Positions 25,841 to 35,600 of a DNA stretch of 64,000 nt are shown here, piece by piece. The position numbers and the translations under genes are program-made. How positions within the stretch are numbered: the first letter of the stretch is position 1; every line of letters begins with the position of its first letter. Source of the DNA: JAISFI01 sp031553775 (GTDB lineage: Bacteria; Bacteroidota; Bacteroidia; Bacteroidales; Azobacteroidaceae); the NCBI GenBank assembly GCA_031553775.1, contig JAVBLA010000017.1, positions 10,932 to 74,931 of the forward strand, written 5' to 3'. Under the pieces are notes generated by a model. That model saw nothing but the letters and a program-made list of their open reading frames with translations. It did not search any database and was not told the DNA's origin.

Positions 25841-26889
25841 AAAAACAGGATTTTGTTTTGGCGTTTTTTGCTTGCATTCTGACTGTAATCAGCGGATATG
25901 CTCAGATTCCTTCTGGGTATTATGATAATACTTTCGGAAAAAAGAAAGATGTACTAAAAACTGCGATGAAAACAATTATCCGTCCGCATACACAACGTTC
26001 GTATGGTGATTTGTGGACTGATTTTCAACAAACAGATAAGCGGGCTGACGGCAAAGTTTGGGATATGTATTCCGATTGTTCTTTTATATTTGTCGACAAG
26101 CAGTGTGGAAGTTCGATCGGTAATGTCTGTAGTTGTTATAACCGGGAGCATTCGTTTCCAGCAAGTTGGTTTAGTAGTAATTATCCGATGTATACAGATT
26201 TGTTTCATTTATATCCTACAGACGGTAAAGTGAACAATGCGAGAGGTAATTTTCCATTCGGAGAGACAACAAACGGTACTACATACGGAACCGGAAAAGT
26301 TGGAAATTCTTCTTTCTCAGGATATTCTGGCACTGTTTTTGAACCGGCCAATGAATATAAGGGTGATTTCGCCCGGTCGTATTTTTATATGGTAACCTGT
26401 TACGAAGATATTGTTACCGGCTGGTCTAGCGACATGTTGAACAAAACAACGTACCCATCGTTCCAAACCTGGGCTATCAATTTATTATTGAAATGGAGCC
26501 GGCAGGATCCTGTAAGCGCTAAAGAAATTGCCAGAAATAATGCAGTTTATTCCATTCAGGATAACCGGAATCCTTTTATCGATTATCCCGAATTAGCAGA
26601 ATATATCTGGGGGGATTCCATTATTTACGCATTTAATCCCAACGATACGGATATTAGTGAAATGGAATGGAAACCACTCCATTATGTATATGACAATATT
26701 CTGTATCTGGAAGATCTTCCTAATGAATCCTCAGTACAGATATTTACAGTATATGGTACTCTGGTGGCCGATGAAAGAACTGTATCTGACCGCTGCCGGG
26801 TATTCCTTCCGGAAGAACATGTCTTTATTGTCAGGATATTCACTCCGGATGCAAAAATAAAAATATTGAAAATCATAAATAAACGATGA
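25837..26889 (+). CDS. Secreted endonuclease I-family nuclease 2 with T9SS tail
   Basis: 350 aa. Signal peptide ends GYAQ (about 23). Nuclease domain at about 24-265 with NREHSFPASW (catalytic His 105) and DLFHLYPTDGKVNNARGNFPFGE. Very similar to nuclease 1 in its first 250 residues, so the pair is a tandem duplication. It lacks the middle beta-sandwich and passes straight into a short T9SS-type C-terminal domain (SVQIFTVYGTLVADE ... FIVRIF). Overlaps both neighbours by 4 nt, so translation is coupled. Confidence 0.88.
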   Translation: MKKQDFVLAFFACILTVISGYAQIPSGYYDNTFGKKKDVLKTAMKTIIRPHTQRSYGDLWTDFQQTDKRADGKVWDMYSDCSFIFVDKQCGSSIGNVCSCYNREHSFPASWFSSNYPMYTDLFHLYPTDGKVNNARGNFPFGETTNGTTYGTGKVGNSSFSGYSGTVFEPANEYKGDFARSYFYMVTCYEDIVTGWSSDMLNKTTYPSFQTWAINLLLKWSRQDPVSAKEIARNNAVYSIQDNRNPFIDYPELAEYIWGDSIIYAFNPNDTDISEMEWKPLHYVYDNILYLEDLPNESSVQIFTVYGTLVADERTVSDRCRVFLPEEHVFIVRIFTPDAKIKILKIINKR

Positions 26890-28292
26890 AACTTAAACAG
26901 ATTGCAGGATTGATTATTTTCTGCTGTTTTTTTACGACTAAATTAACGGCAGATATTCCGGAAGGCTATTACGATGCCATCGACGGAAAAAAAGGAGCGG
27001 CACTGAAAACAGAATTGTCCAAAATATTAGTCAAGCATACCCGGTTATCATATAATGATCACTGGTATTATTACCGGACAACCGATGTGAAAAGCGATGG
27101 AAGAACTGTATGGGACATGTATTCCAATACAGATCGTTATTTTCCGAGTAAAGCCGGAGGAAGTGTTTCCGGCATGAATAGAGAACACTCGTTTCCTAAA
27201 AGTTGGTGGGCAGAGGCAAATTATGTTGATAATTACGATGCTTATTCAGATCTTCATCATTTATATCCGGCAGATGCAGATGCCAATGAGAAAAAATCTA
27301 ATTATATTCTGGGAACTAATAATGGAAGCATGTTTAATAATGGTGTTACAAAAGTCGGAAAGAACGATTATCCGGGAGGTTATACCGCTTCTTCATTCGA
27401 ACCGGACAATCAATATAAAGGTGACTTTGCCCGGGCTTATTTTTATATCGTAACCTGTTATGAGGATTATGCTTCACAATGGAGAAGTGAGGGTTTGAAT
27501 ATGCTTGACAAAAATACTTATCCGGTCTGGAAAACATGGGCAAAAAACATGTTGTTGGAATGGCATAGGAACGATAAGGTGAGCAGTAAGGAAACCAACA
27601 GAAATGAAGAGGTATTTAAATATCAGGGAAACCGGAATCCTTTTATAGATTTTCCTCAATTAGCAGAATATATCTGGGGTGATTCTGTGGGATACGAATT
27701 TCACTTGCCGGATGTTTATAAACCGAAAGAACCGACATTGGTAACTCCTGATAATCTTACCGATATTTATTTTGGACAGGTAAAACCGAGTGAAAAATCA
27801 ACTCGGATTGTCAATGTGAAAGGAGTGGATTTGAATGGTAACCTTTCTATCATATTATATGGAGGAGATAAGGCTTTATTTTCTCTTTCTGCAAAAAGCA
27901 TAACAGCCTATCAGGCCAATTCAGAATCAGGCTATAGCCTGACCATTTCTTATCAACCGTTGGAATATGGAGAACATCACAGCCAACTGATCGTGCAAGA
28001 CGGAGGAATGAGCGGTAGCACTACTGTTTATTTAAATGGTGTATGCTCTGATGAAGAAACAGGCATTGTGCCTGTCGGTGCATTAAGCCCTGATATCTAT
28101 GCACACGGAAAAGTTATTGAATTCCGCACCTACGAACCAGGAAGACTTTATTCCATTTATACCGTACAAGGTCAGTTATTAGCTTCCGGTAAAGGAACCG
28201 GCAACTGGGAAACTTATATTGCCCCGGTACCCGGTATCTACATCATGCAAATCAACGGAAAAACAGTCAAATTAGTTGTTAACAGTAAATAA
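26886..28292 (+). CDS. Secreted endonuclease I-family nuclease 3 with Ig-like domain and T9SS tail
   Basis: 468 aa. Signal peptide ends near LTAD (about 22). Nuclease domain at about 24-275 with MNREHSFPKSWW (catalytic His about 101) and DLHHLYPADADANEKKSN. It is more divergent from the other two than they are from each other. A middle Ig-like domain (about 285-390; FGQVKPSEKSTRIVNVKG) is followed by a T9SS-type C-terminal domain (YSIYTVQGQLLASG ... GIYIMQI). Eight nt separate its stop from the nucleoside permease start. Confidence 0.88.
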   Translation: MKLKQIAGLIIFCCFFTTKLTADIPEGYYDAIDGKKGAALKTELSKILVKHTRLSYNDHWYYYRTTDVKSDGRTVWDMYSNTDRYFPSKAGGSVSGMNREHSFPKSWWAEANYVDNYDAYSDLHHLYPADADANEKKSNYILGTNNGSMFNNGVTKVGKNDYPGGYTASSFEPDNQYKGDFARAYFYIVTCYEDYASQWRSEGLNMLDKNTYPVWKTWAKNMLLEWHRNDKVSSKETNRNEEVFKYQGNRNPFIDFPQLAEYIWGDSVGYEFHLPDVYKPKEPTLVTPDNLTDIYFGQVKPSEKSTRIVNVKGVDLNGNLSIILYGGDKALFSLSAKSITAYQANSESGYSLTISYQPLEYGEHHSQLIVQDGGMSGSTTVYLNGVCSDEETGIVPVGALSPDIYAHGKVIEFRTYEPGRLYSIYTVQGQLLASGKGTGNWETYIAPVPGIYIMQINGKTVKLVVNSK

Positions 28293-28299
28293 TAAACGT

Positions 28300-29550
28300 A
28301 TGAACAGCATTAAGTTTCGTTTGATCGTGATGAACTTCCTGCAATTTTTTGTGTGGGGTTCATGGTTAATTACGGTAGGAAATTACTGGTTTGGAACCAA
28401 AGAATGGTCGGGTGCCGAATTCGGCATGATCTTTTCTACAATGGGTATCGCCTCTTTATTTATGCCGGCCCTGATGGGGGTTGTGGCCGACCGTTGGATC
28501 AATGCGGAAAAACTTTATGCCATATTACATATTTTAACGGCTGCCGCTTTATTTTGCATTCCGCAAATAGACCAGCCAATGACTTTTTTCTGGGGTATCC
28601 TGGTGGCAATGATTTTTTATATGCCCACTATTGCCCTGGCCAATTCCATTGCCTATACGGCTCTCAAAAGTGAAGGATTGGATGTGATTAAAGATTTTCC
28701 TCCAATCAGGGTATTCGGTACTATCGGGTTTATTGTGGCTATGTGGATTGTCAACCTTACCGGAAATAAAGCGTCTGGCAATCAATTTTATATTGCTGCC
28801 GGTGCCGCTTTATTTTTAGGTTTGTATTCCTTTTCATTGCCGAAATGTCCGCCATTGGGAAGCAGTTCAGAAAAGAAGTCTTTGGCTCAGTCTTTAGGCC
28901 TGGATGCTTTTTTCTTGTTCAAAGACAAGAGGATGGCACTGTTCTTTGTCTTTTCCATGCTTTTAGGCGCTGCCCTGCAGTTGACCAACGCTTATGGTGA
29001 TGTTTATCTGGATGAATTCAAGAGAATTCCGGAATATGCCAATTCGTTCGTTGTGAAATATTCGACGATCATCATGTCGATTTCCCAGATGTCGGAAACC
29101 TTGTTTATCCTGGCGATTCCATTCTTCCTGAAACGATTCGGGATCAAGAACGTGATGCTTATCAGTATGTTGGCCTGGGTTCTGCGTTTCGGCTTGTTCG
29201 CATACGGTAATCCGACCGATGGATTATGGATGATCATTGCCTCCTGTATCGTTTACGGTATGGCTTTCGATTTTTTCAATATCTCCGGATCCATGTTTGT
29301 GGAAACATCTACTCAACCGGCTATCCGCTCCAGTGCGCAGGGTTTGTTTATGATGATGACCAATGGAGTAGGAGCCATCCTGGGAAGCAGTATCAGCGGC
29401 TATGTAATTCAAAAATTTTATACGGAAACAGATGGCAGCAAAGACTGGCATTCTATCTGGCTGGCATTTGCCGCGTATGCTTTAGTGGTTGCGGTATTGT
29501 TTGCTATATTTTTCCGGTATAAGAATCCAAAGGAAGAGAAAAGCAATTAA
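28300..29550 (+). CDS. NupG/nucleoside:H+ symporter-type permease (MFS)
   Basis: 416 aa from ATG 28300 (MNSIKFRLIVMNFLQFF); the frame can be read back to 28276 across the previous stop. Twelve membrane segments. FFVWGSWLITVGNYW, GMIFSTMGIASLFMPALMGVVADRW and LANSIAYTALK are characteristic of the nucleoside symporter branch. It moves nucleosides across the inner membrane with protons. As the last gene of a locus with secreted nucleases it completes the path from polymer to nucleoside. Confidence 0.88.
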   Translation: MNSIKFRLIVMNFLQFFVWGSWLITVGNYWFGTKEWSGAEFGMIFSTMGIASLFMPALMGVVADRWINAEKLYAILHILTAAALFCIPQIDQPMTFFWGILVAMIFYMPTIALANSIAYTALKSEGLDVIKDFPPIRVFGTIGFIVAMWIVNLTGNKASGNQFYIAAGAALFLGLYSFSLPKCPPLGSSSEKKSLAQSLGLDAFFLFKDKRMALFFVFSMLLGAALQLTNAYGDVYLDEFKRIPEYANSFVVKYSTIIMSISQMSETLFILAIPFFLKRFGIKNVMLISMLAWVLRFGLFAYGNPTDGLWMIIASCIVYGMAFDFFNISGSMFVETSTQPAIRSSAQGLFMMMTNGVGAILGSSISGYVIQKFYTETDGSKDWHSIWLAFAAYALVVAVLFAIFFRYKNPKEEKSN

Positions 29551-29622
29551 CGGAATAGGAAATTCCGGATACTAGAAATAATTTTTATTATTGAGAGAAG
29601 TAATAATTCCGTTATCCGGAAT
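29551..29622 (+). other. Cluster of complementary ATTCCG/CGGAAT segments after the permease gene
   Basis: CGGAAT (29551-29556) can pair with ATTCCG (29562-29567), while ATTCCGGATA (29562-29571) can instead pair with TATCCGGAAT (29613-29622), so two exclusive hairpins are possible just before the strong terminator. Confidence 0.4.
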
Positions 29623-29627
29623 AACAG

Positions 29628-29671
29628 CGAAGCAATCTACAGAGAACTACAGTAGATTGCTTCGTTTTTTT
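29628..29671 (+). terminator. Intrinsic terminator of the nucleic-acid locus
   Basis: A 13-bp perfect stem (29628-29640 with 29652-29664), 11-nt loop and a run of seven T. It ends the plus-strand transcript before the converging 5'-nucleotidase genes. Confidence 0.85.
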
Positions 29672-29739
29672 GTGGAGTCCGGTCCCTGGAATTTTAAAAG
29701 AAATTATAGATTCGTATTCGGGAAGTACTACAAAAAAAT

Positions 29740-30597
29740 CTATTCTTTTTTAAAATCAACCTCGATCTTTCCTACAAAAATTCCATTTTTTCCTTCCTGG
29801 TTGATCAAAACTTTTTTACCGGTTTTATTTTCAATATAAACCGGTTCTTCCAAAAATGTGTGCGAATGGCCACCAATAATGATATCTATATTTTCAGACT
29901 CCTGAGCTAATAACTGATCGTAGGGTTCTCCTTCACGTTCCTGGTCAAAACCTAAATGAGACAGACAGATCACCAGATCGCAATCCGCTTCATCCCTTAG
30001 AAATGCCGCATAATGGTTAATCGTTTCTATGCAGGGAAGGACTTTTATTCCCTGGTAATTTTCCAGGGCAACTAATCCTACCGGGTTGACTGTAGCTCCG
30101 ATAATTCCTATTTTCAATCCTTTTATATTTTCCATTATTATGTAAGGCTGGATGAGATCTTTCAAAGATGTTTCACTGAAATCAAGATTGCAGCAAACTA
30201 CCGGAAAGGATGCTTTTCCCAAAATGTTTTTCATACTTTCCAATCCATTATCGAATTCATGATTGCCTAAAGTAACCACATCGTATTTTAGGGCATTCAT
30301 CAATTCTATTTCTATTTCTCCTTTGAACAGATTGAAGTAGGGTGTGCCCTGGCTAAAATCGCCTGCATCCATCAAAATAAGTCCGGGATCTTTTTCGCGA
30401 TAACTTTTGATCAGGTTCGCGCGGAGTTGATAACCTCCCATGCCCGGATAGTTTTTATCTTTAGCAGGCATCGGTTCAATACGGGAATGGGTGTCGTTGG
30501 TGTGCAAGATTGTGATCCGGCCGGTTTCCTGGGCATTCAGATTTCCGCAGGCAAACAGGAAAATGATGATTGGGATAGATATATTTATTGTTCTCAT
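29740..30597 (-). CDS. 5'-nucleotidase metallophosphatase domain protein (UshA N-terminal half)
   Basis: 285 aa. Signal peptide (1-22). Dimetal phosphatase motifs in order: ILHTNDTHS, MDAGDFSQGTP, TLGNHEFDNG and IIGGHSHTF; these match the N-terminal domain of UshA-type 5'-nucleotidases. The substrate-binding C-terminal domain is not in this protein but in the neighbouring gene at 30633, so the enzyme is split. It acts in the periplasm, removing phosphate from nucleotides to give nucleosides. Converges on the nucleoside permease gene. Confidence 0.9.
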   Translation of the reverse strand: MRTINISIPIIIFLFACGNLNAQETGRITILHTNDTHSRIEPMPAKDKNYPGMGGYQLRANLIKSYREKDPGLILMDAGDFSQGTPYFNLFKGEIEIELMNALKYDVVTLGNHEFDNGLESMKNILGKASFPVVCCNLDFSETSLKDLIQPYIIMENIKGLKIGIIGATVNPVGLVALENYQGIKVLPCIETINHYAAFLRDEADCDLVICLSHLGFDQEREGEPYDQLLAQESENIDIIIGGHSHTFLEEPVYIENKTGKKVLINQEGKNGIFVGKIEVDFKKE

Positions 30598-30632
30598 GTG
30601 TGAATAATTGAAAATGATGTGGATGTTGATTT

Positions 30633-31388
30633 TTAATTGAGTATTTGGACTCGTCCGTCGTTTACGGCCTGTACCGGTTTATTACCGCTAGTCTGGTTTT
30701 TTATGTAGTCGATCATCAGGTCGCGAAGCATCAGACCGGTATCTGTCTTTTTTGAGGAGAAAGACAAGGCTTTCATTCCATCGTTGCCTTCGGCTAAATA
30801 GTCAATGGTGACTATTTTATAGGTTTTATCTTTATCCAGAGGTTTACCTCCAATTGTCAGACCCTCTATTTCTTTATCCCGGATAGAAAGACGGATAGTG
30901 GAAGAAACACCTTCTCCACCATTCCTGGCGTAAAATTTGAAGAGATCTTCCACATATTTACCGTTTAATTCCAGGAATACTACTTTATTTTCAAAAGGGT
31001 ATACCTCATACACATTTCCGAGTGTTATGTTTCCCTTATTCAATGCGGTACGGATTCCCTGTGAGTTCATCAATGCAAAATCGAAATTTTCAGGATTTTG
31101 TTTATCGGCATATTGTAGCAGGACATCTGCCGTTAGATTGGTCAGCGGACTTTCAGGAAGGGTAGATACCATGGTTTCGGCAGCAGTTCCGATCACTACA
31201 TTCATTTCCTCATCCAGGCGATGCTTGTACTTGTCAATAATTGCTGTTACAGAGGAATCTACCGGCTGCATCCAGGTACTGTCCACTGCAATTCTTTCTC
31301 CTTCAATGGATGCAATTTCATAACTTGTACGGCAGGAAAAGCCTAGGCATAAGACAGCCAATCCCAATAAATAAAAAGTCTTTTTCAT
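30633..31388 (-). CDS. 5'-nucleotidase C-terminal domain lipoprotein (UshA C-terminal half)
   Basis: 251 aa with a lipoprotein signal (LGFSC, Cys about 19). The rest matches the 5_nucleotid_C domain: SPLTNLTADVLLQYAD, FALMNSQGIRTALNKG, VYPFENKVVFLELNG and YKIVTIDYLAEGNDGM; in UshA this domain stacks the nucleobase between aromatic residues. It has no metal site and must work with the phosphatase from the next gene, 35 nt downstream. Its start overlaps the Uma2 stop by 4 nt. Confidence 0.9.
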   Translation of the reverse strand: MKKTFYLLGLAVLCLGFSCRTSYEIASIEGERIAVDSTWMQPVDSSVTAIIDKYKHRLDEEMNVVIGTAAETMVSTLPESPLTNLTADVLLQYADKQNPENFDFALMNSQGIRTALNKGNITLGNVYEVYPFENKVVFLELNGKYVEDLFKFYARNGGEGVSSTIRLSIRDKEIEGLTIGGKPLDKDKTYKIVTIDYLAEGNDGMKALSFSSKKTDTGLMLRDLMIDYIKNQTSGNKPVQAVNDGRVQILN

Positions 31389-32053
31389 CCTTCAAATAAT
31401 TCTTTTAATTCGATTTTCAGGCCTTTCAATACGGTTGAAGGCACTATTGCATCATATTCATAAGTAGTTCCCGGATCAAATAATCCGTTTTTTTCAAGAG
31501 TAAAAACAGAAACTGCCTTCATATCAGGGTATACAACCCAATATTCACGGACTCCGGCTTCTTCGTAGAGATGGAATTTATAATCCAGGTCTTTTTTTGC
31601 TGTGCTTGGAGAAAGAACTTCCACCACCAGATCAGGGGCTCCGATGCAGCCTTTATCATCTAATTTGGAGGAATCGCATACAACACATATATCTGGTTGT
31701 ACTACTGTGTAAATCTGATCATCTCTAGTTTTTGATTCTTTAGGAAGCCTCACGTCGAAAGGAGCATGAAATATCTCACATTGTCCTTTTTCCTTCCTGA
31801 CAAACCATTTAAAGAAAGCTGCAATGTTTGTTGATAACAAAGAATGTATTCGGTTTGGACCCGACATCATCCAAACCACACCGTTGTAAATCTCTCTCCG
31901 CTTATCATCCATCCAGGTAAGGTAATCAGCATAGGAATAAAGTTTGTCAGGATTGATAATTACAGGAGAATGCCCGTATGTTGCTGCGGGTTCGTTTACT
32001 GCAGAAATTTGTTCTTCTGTTTGCTGATAAGTTTTTGGCTTTTGTTTTGACAT
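31385..32053 (-). CDS. Uma2-family (DUF820) PD-(D/E)XK-like protein
   Basis: 222 aa, no signal peptide. Uma2 pattern: YSYADYLTWMDDKRREIYNGVVWMM, SLLSTNIAAFF, DVRLP, VQPDICVVCD, GAPDLVVEVLSPSTAKKDLDYKFHLYEEAGVREYWVVYP. The residues D..EV..PST..KD..K fit the nuclease-fold core. The family is widespread and its activity is largely untested. It is the first gene of the unit with the split 5'-nucleotidase and overlaps it by 4 nt, an unexpected pairing of a cytoplasmic protein with periplasmic ones. Confidence 0.85.
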   Translation of the reverse strand: MSKQKPKTYQQTEEQISAVNEPAATYGHSPVIINPDKLYSYADYLTWMDDKRREIYNGVVWMMSGPNRIHSLLSTNIAAFFKWFVRKEKGQCEIFHAPFDVRLPKESKTRDDQIYTVVQPDICVVCDSSKLDDKGCIGAPDLVVEVLSPSTAKKDLDYKFHLYEEAGVREYWVVYPDMKAVSVFTLEKNGLFDPGTTYEYDAIVPSTVLKGLKIELKELFEG

Positions 32054-32061
32054 AACTGTTT

Positions 32062-32093
32062 TAATTGAAAATTAGAAATTGAAAATTGAAAAT
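32062..32093 (-). repeat. Heptad array in the Uma2 leader
   Basis: On the coding (minus) strand about four TTTTCAA-type units end 9 nt before ATG 32053. With a -7 box at 32122-32129 the array lies inside the 5' leader. Confidence 0.75.
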
Positions 32094-32121
32094 GGGTTCT
32101 GCTTTTGTAATGGTTGAATTA

Positions 32122-32129
32122 CAAATGTA
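32122..32129 (-). promoter_or_regulatory. -7 box TACATTTG for the Uma2/5'-nucleotidase unit
   Basis: The minus strand reads TACATTTG about 70 nt before ATG 32053. No clear -33 partner. Confidence 0.5.
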
Positions 32130-32258
32130 CAATAATTTATTGGGGTTTTATCTTAACATTGGGTAATTTATTTATAGGATTACGATGTACTTATGCTGGA
32201 CGTGAAGAATCTGAGATGCAGTTTGGGATTCTTTCTGATGATCTTAACTGAGCTAGTT

Positions 32259-32621
32259 CTACTTCAAAAAAGAAGTCTTTTTTCTATGTTTTATACAAAT
32301 CAAAATGTAAAGTCCGATTAGTATAAGAATAAATGGAATCGCATTTTCAACCGGGACTTGATCTATTCCAATAAACTCCGGGTCTTCTTCATCCGGCAAG
32401 GCCCTTAATATAACAGGAGATATTTCTGATGTTCCGAATGGCGATGTCACAATACCTGAAAGATAATTATCAGAAGGCAATAGGTTTACGTTTTCCGATT
32501 TCCCCAAAAGGGTAAAATCATCTTGTCCATAAACGGAGAAGCTTCCTGTTTGAAGTAACATATTCAAACAAGCCCCTATCATAAATCGAATAAATTTATT
32601 TTTATATTGGTTATATTTCAT
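32259..32621 (-). CDS. Small exported protein with a C-terminal membrane anchor
   Basis: 120 aa. A hydrophobic N-terminal signal (to about residue 33, VYGQ), a short acidic central part, then PVENAIPF, a hydrophobic segment of about 15 residues and a basic tail (KHRKK). This three-part end (short motif, membrane segment, basic cluster) resembles the PID-CTERM type of sorting signal described for Bacteroidota, but the match is approximate. Encoded 37 nt after the large adhesin on the same strand, so probably co-transcribed; a role as a processing or anchoring partner is inferred from position only. Confidence 0.6.
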   Translation of the reverse strand: MKYNQYKNKFIRFMIGACLNMLLQTGSFSVYGQDDFTLLGKSENVNLLPSDNYLSGIVTSPFGTSEISPVILRALPDEEDPEFIGIDQVPVENAIPFILILIGLYILICIKHRKKTSFLK

Positions 32622-32658
32622 ATTTTCTTACTCATTTCTGATGATTTTCTCCGATCAA

Positions 32659-35600
32659 TTAATCCTTTTTTAGAACTAATCTTTCTACTCTACTACTTTT
32701 CTCTGTCTCTACCTTGATGATAACAACTCTATTCCCATTGGAAAGGGTTACTAAATATTCTGTTTGATCGATATAGTTTTTCCGCCATAGCAGTTTACCC
32801 GTCAGATCATAAATCGTGATTGTTTTGAGAGGATCCAGCTCTGTACTTTCAACCTGGACAATATCTTTTGCCGGAACAATACGGATAAAACTGTTTGGAT
32901 AAGGGTTATCTATTCCTGTAAATATTTTTTTCCGGGTAAACAATTGGAAACGTCCGGTAATATCTCCTGTTGCATTGCTGAAAGAATAGTCTGATTGACT
33001 AAGATTGCATATACTGTTTGTCAAGGCATCGGATAAATAAACTTCGTTATTGTCCACTTCAGTAGTATTGTCTGCAATCCTGATCGTGTAATATTCCGGT
33101 TTGCCGCTGGAGATATTCTTTTTTACCGTATTCCCTACGGAGATTCCTAAATTGATCGGAGTTGTAATGTCTTCTGTCGTATAGATAGATGCTGCTCTTC
33201 CATCTACAAGCATGTACAATGAAATATGGCTTCCCACATTTGTTGGTATAACCGTCCACACATCTTTTTCACCGCTATAATTGCGGGAAGCTCCTCTAGC
33301 ATAGCATAATGCCATAGCACTTTGACGAATATTATCTTTAGTAAGCTCTAGTTTTATTATCTCAGGCGAATTTTCCATGGATGAACGAAGGAGAGTATTC
33401 CCGGGATTCGTAACCGACATGTTTGGTGTAAATGTTGCCGGAATTCCATTATCGACGGTATGTGAGTCGGAAACAAACATCAGGACAGGCTCCATGGGAG
33501 CCAGGAAAGCGCTGGTTTGGGTATTCATCGTTGTTGTTGTTATAGGAGTTCTTCCTGTTGAAAGATAGTCATAATTATATCCGTTCCAGATTGCAAATTG
33601 TGGTTCAAAATACTCGCTATTAATATTTTGGAATATATCAAGATTCAAATGTGCCATATATGGATTTCCTACAATCACATTCCCTGAGTGAGTTGAATTA
33701 TCTATATTAATAGTAAATACTCCATCTGTATCAGTGATGTCTGTTCCAACCGGAAAGTTTGCTTCATAAACAAAACGGCTATTATAAGTCCTCGGCATCA
33801 CTTCTGTTTCTCTGGATTTTGCCCCCTGTATATAATTCCCTGCTGAATAATAATAGTTATAGACATTATAGTTTTTGGGGAACATGAATGTCTGTATGTC
33901 ATGATTCGTACTGACCTGTTGATTGTCTACCCAAACGGCATAACCAATACCTCCGGTAACCGGATGGTTATTGGTGTTGAAAGTTGCAGAGAAACCGGAT
34001 GCTGCTGCTACTATAGAGTTCTTTTGAGGATTGGTAGTCTGGTAAAGCTTTATAGATACAGCTGACGGGTTCAAACGGTTGATCGCACCATCAGGTTCTT
34101 TTCCACCATTAAGAATAGCTGGATTGGTCAATGCGTCATCCACAAAATAATCTCCTGCATACATATTCCGCAAAGGAGGAGAAATCATTTGCCAAAGGTT
34201 GGCTTTCAGATGTAATTGTACATTGGCGGCATTGTAAGACAAGTGGTTGGTTTTAGCTACTTCTCCTCCGAAAAGGAAAGTAATCGTATCACAAGCAGCC
34301 TGGGCATATACATCTCCTCCCGGCTGAACTGATCCGGCTTTTTTGAGTACCGGATAAAAACTTTGTTGTTCAGGAATGATTACATTAGTACAGCGGCTGG
34401 GAACAGACGCCTCTGAAATCAGATTACCTTCACTATCCCAATTATCCCAGTTAGCCGGGTCATTCCAATCATCCACATTCCCGGCACTTTTCCACTGACT
34501 GATTGCAGGAGCAACCACCTGAAGTTCTATAGCACCTGCGTCCACATTGCATCCTTTGATACGAGCAGCTCCGGTCTGATCGTAATTAATTCCACTGAGC
34601 CAAGCCAGGTTATCCGGAATAATATCGTGGGCTAATCCGTTTCGTAGAAGTTTCAATGTCCGGGTTAATCCACCATTATTTTTTAGTTGGGCGATGTCCG
34701 GATCCGGAGAAATAATGTCTGCAAAAATTTCACGTCCCCTGTTTACTGCAATATTTTGATTTCCGGTTCCTGAAAATGGAAGTGTTGTTCCGCGAATCAC
34801 ATTGTAATTTCCGGCGATATCACTTGTCTGGTTGATTTCCTTACCACTTCCGTTTCCATATATAATATTTCCATTTAAGATTTTTCCTGTCACATCATTA
34901 AGGTAAATAGCCGGTCCGGAAAGAGCTGTATTCGCATTAAATGTAGAAAGAGTGACAGTTGTTGTTCCGGAAGCATTGACAGCTCCTCCATTATTTGTTG
35001 CAATATTCTGACTGAACGTATTATTGACAACGGTTGTATTGCCGGAGGCATAAATTCCTCCACCATCTTTTGATTTGTTGCCTGCATAGGTGTTTGCATT
35101 CGAGTTAAATGAGTTTGAAGTATATACTCCACCTCCACTGATTGCAGCAATATTGTCCGAAATGTGCAACGAATCCAGACGCAATATATTGGTAGCATAT
35201 ATACCACCTCCGGAAGCATAAGCGGAACTACCATTTTGTATTTCTATTTGTACATTTTTCGACCCGATTAAAGTCAGAGGAGCATCAGTATAAATTCCAC
35301 CACCATGATTACTTACATCATTTCCAACTGTTTTGTTGTTATTAATACTTAATGAAGTAAGACGTAAAGTAGTAAATGCATTTGTACTACTTTTCCATAT
35401 AGCGCCTCCTTGTCCGACGGTTTGATTACCGCTAAAGACCATAGTACCCGTCAGGTTCAGATCTTTATTAGCATAGATGCCTCCTCCATGTATTCCTTTG
35501 CTTGCAGCCCAAGTACCGGATGCCGGATTTTGTTTGGTATCAAATCCCGCAACATTATTTGATAAAGTAGTATTACTCATCGTTAAAACGTCTCCGGCAT

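Noticed and set aside
14876..32053. The nuclease-rich region as a phage-defence or restriction island
   Set aside because: The nucleases carry signal peptides and T9SS tails and face outward, there is no methyltransferase, helicase or toxin-like gene, and the transport genes point to nutrition. The cytoplasmic Uma2 protein alone is not enough.
32204..32233. A possible third, decayed copy of the dispersed element (GAAGAATC ... GGGATTCTT ... CTTAACT)
   Set aside because: Only short fragments match and the arms are absent. Similarity could be chance.
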